A DNA stretch of 64,000 nucleotides from Corallococcus macrosporus (lineage in GTDB: Bacteria > Myxococcota > Myxococcia > Myxococcales > Myxococcaceae), in contig NZ_JAFIMU010000017.1 of the NCBI RefSeq assembly GCF_017302985.1, positions 1 to 64,000 of the forward strand, read 5' to 3'. This document shows positions 62,608-64,000 of this stretch, in pieces (position 1 is the first letter of the stretch; each line of letters opens with the position of its first letter). A program made the position numbers and the translations under genes. The notes under the pieces are model-generated. The model saw nothing but the letters and a program-made list of their open reading frames with translations. It ran no database searches and was not told where the DNA came from.

Positions 62608-64000
62608 GCGGGGTCGCGACCGTCGCGCCCACGCCCAGCGGAGCGTTCACGTCCGATGGGGGCTTGGGCTGCGTCGCCGTCCCTTGCGGTGCGGCCGGCG
62701 GCGTCGCGGCCGGAGCTTTCGCGGTGGCCGGCGCGGGCTGCGCGTTCGGAGTCGTGGGCTTCGCGCCCTGCGGATTCACGGCGGCGGGCACGGGAAGCAG
62801 CGGCAGCGCCGGGTGTCCTTCCCTCAGCTTGGGCGGAATCTGGCTGGCCACGATGGGCGCCTCCTCCGCGGTCTTCCACGGGCGGTCGGGCCACCAGCGC
62901 TCCACGGGCGGCGGCGCCAGCGGGAGGAAGTCCTGCCCGGGCCGGGGCGCGGTGATGCCCACGCCATCGCGCTTCGCGGCCACCAGCGAGCGCTCAATCG
63001 GCTCCGTCCAGCCGTGGTACGCCAGCGTCACCAGGCCCCAGTGCACCGGCAGGAACAACCGGCCCTGCACCAGCCGGTGGGCGAGCACCGCCTGCTCCGG
63101 CCCCAGGTGCCAGTCCGGCCAGCCCGCGCCGTACTGGCCCGTTTCAATCATCGTCACATCGAACGGCCCCAGCTTCGCGCCAATCTCCTCCATCGCGGGG
63201 AACAGGCCCGTGTCGCCGGAGTAGTAGACGCGGTGCTGCGGCCCCACCAGCGCCCAGCCCGCCCACAGCGTCTTGTCCTGCTTCAGGAAGCGGCCCGACG
63301 CATGCCGCGCGGGCGTGGCCACGATGTCCAGCCCCTTCACCTTCGTGCGCTCCCACCAGTCCAGCTCCACGATGCGCGACGCCGGCACGCCCCAGTATTC
63401 CAGGTGCGCGCCCACGCCCAGCGGCACCACGAACGTGGTGTTCCAGTCCTTCATCGCCGTGATGGTGGCGAAGTCCAGGTGGTCGTAGTGGTCGTGCGAA
63501 ATCACCACCGCGTCGATGGGCGGCAGTGCGTCCAGCGCGATGGGCGCGGGGAACCAGCGCTTCGGGCCAATCCACTCCAGCGGCGACGTGCGCTCGCCCC
63601 ACACGGGGTCGGTGAGCACGCGGTGCCCGTCCACCTCCACCAGCGTGGACGAGTGCCCCAGCCAGGTGACGCGCAGCCCGTCCTCGGGCGGCGTGGCGAA
63701 GCGCTTCGGGTCGATGCGGTCCACCACCACCGGCATCCGGGGCGAGCTCTCCGGGCTGGAGTGGAACAGGTCCCCCAGCGTCCGCTCCCAGTTGTTGAGG
63801 ATGGGCTGCGGGTTCACGAACCCGCCGTCCTGCCACTGCGGCGAGCGCGCCATCCGCTCCAGCCGCGCCCCTTCCGGTGCCCTGCCGAACGCGCGCCACC
63901 CGTCGATGACGACGATGGCCAGGAACGCGGCGAGCAGCAGCAGGCCCCAGCCGAACAGGCGCAACAACCTGCCGCCCCAGGACGGCCGTTGGCCGTAGGA
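62600..64000 (-). CDS. Membrane-anchored MBL-fold hydrolase, 5' end at or beyond window end
   Basis: This metallo-beta-lactamase-fold protein is of the NAPE-PLD/UlaG-like kind. A membrane helix (LFGWGLLLLAAFLAIVVI) precedes the fold. VTWLGHSSTLVEVDGHRVLTDPVWGER and the metal motif SHDHYDHLD (HxHxDH) are intact, with ARHASGR, YYSGDTG and LPVHWG later. The C-terminal ~75 residues are a Pro/Ala/Thr-rich tail. A TTG at 63967 is possible, but the frame stays open to base 64000 (SYGQRPSWGGR upstream), so the start may lie outside. Phospholipase-type activity is known only for relatives. Confidence 0.8.
   Translation of the reverse strand, partial: SYGQRPSWGGRLLRLFGWGLLLLAAFLAIVVIDGWRAFGRAPEGARLERMARSPQWQDGGFVNPQPILNNWERTLGDLFHSSPESSPRMPVVVDRIDPKRFATPPEDGLRVTWLGHSSTLVEVDGHRVLTDPVWGERTSPLEWIGPKRWFPAPIALDALPPIDAVVISHDHYDHLDFATITAMKDWNTTFVVPLGVGAHLEYWGVPASRIVELDWWERTKVKGLDIVATPARHASGRFLKQDKTLWAGWALVGPQHRVYYSGDTGLFPAMEEIGAKLGPFDVTMIETGQYGAGWPDWHLGPEQAVLAHRLVQGRLFLPVHWGLVTLAYHGWTEPIERSLVAAKRDGVGITAPRPGQDFLPLAPPPVERWWPDRPWKTAEEAPIVASQIPPKLREGHPALPLLPVPAAVNPQGAKPTTPNAQPAPATAKAPAATPPAAPQGTATQPKPPSDVNAPLGVGATVATPHE

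Overview
The window is a chromosomal segment of a high-GC (about 70 %) delta-proteobacterium of the Myxococcales, most likely Myxococcaceae (Corallococcus or Myxococcus; I cannot decide which). The reasons are the extreme GC and GC3, the very many predicted lipoproteins, a MYXO-CTERM tail, ELWxxDGT-repeat lipoproteins, cytoplasm-heavy chemoreceptors and a lipoprotein toxin/immunity pair of a kind known from outer-membrane exchange. No rRNA, tRNA, IS element or CRISPR array was seen.

Layout. 1-2160: 3' part of a VWA membrane protein, whose first 230 bases carry three apparent single-base losses in C runs. 2161-2722: a gene-free array of six palindromes spaced about 69 bp. 2723-6484: a polytopic GT-C type glycosyltransferase, a low-complexity protein and a LuxR-type HTH protein. 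6467-14270: a tight six-gene minus-strand operon of mostly unrecognised proteins. It holds two lysine-free proteins with an acidic tail and an arginine-rich core, an HEIGHN zinc-peptidase-like protein, two large unknowns and a DUF4438-like protein. This is the best candidate for an undescribed system. 14387-17728: AlkD-like protein and two lipoproteins. 17774-24687: TamB and an apparently lipidated TamA/TamL-type barrel, overlapping. 24854-31990: small lipoproteins, malQ, a frameshifted lipoprotein gene, aag, an ECF sigma/zinc-finger/rlmN operon, an SDR and a DedA protein.

32083-39546: Cys-rich lipoprotein, a chemoreceptor fused to a peptide-binding (SBP_bac_5) domain, a transglutaminase-like protein and astA. 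39881-42723: polysaccharide lyase with MYXO-CTERM, then a lipoprotein toxin candidate overlapping a DUF3396-like immunity gene of lower GC. 42752-45205: B12/radical SAM protein and small hypotheticals. 45416-48389: glyoxylate shunt (aceB-aceA). 48664-53655: PspC-domain protein, a secreted Cache protein with its chemoreceptor, MOSC protein and fumC. 53663-58766: two paralogous ELWxxDGT lipoproteins sharing an upstream element at identical distance. 58951-64000: clpP, a small lipoprotein, a 5'-nucleotidase lipoprotein, DUF3293 and an MBL-fold hydrolase running off the window end.

Most of the segment looks like chromosomal core plus lineage-specific surface functions. The accessory-looking parts are 2161-2722, 6467-14270, 39720-42723 and 53663-58840.
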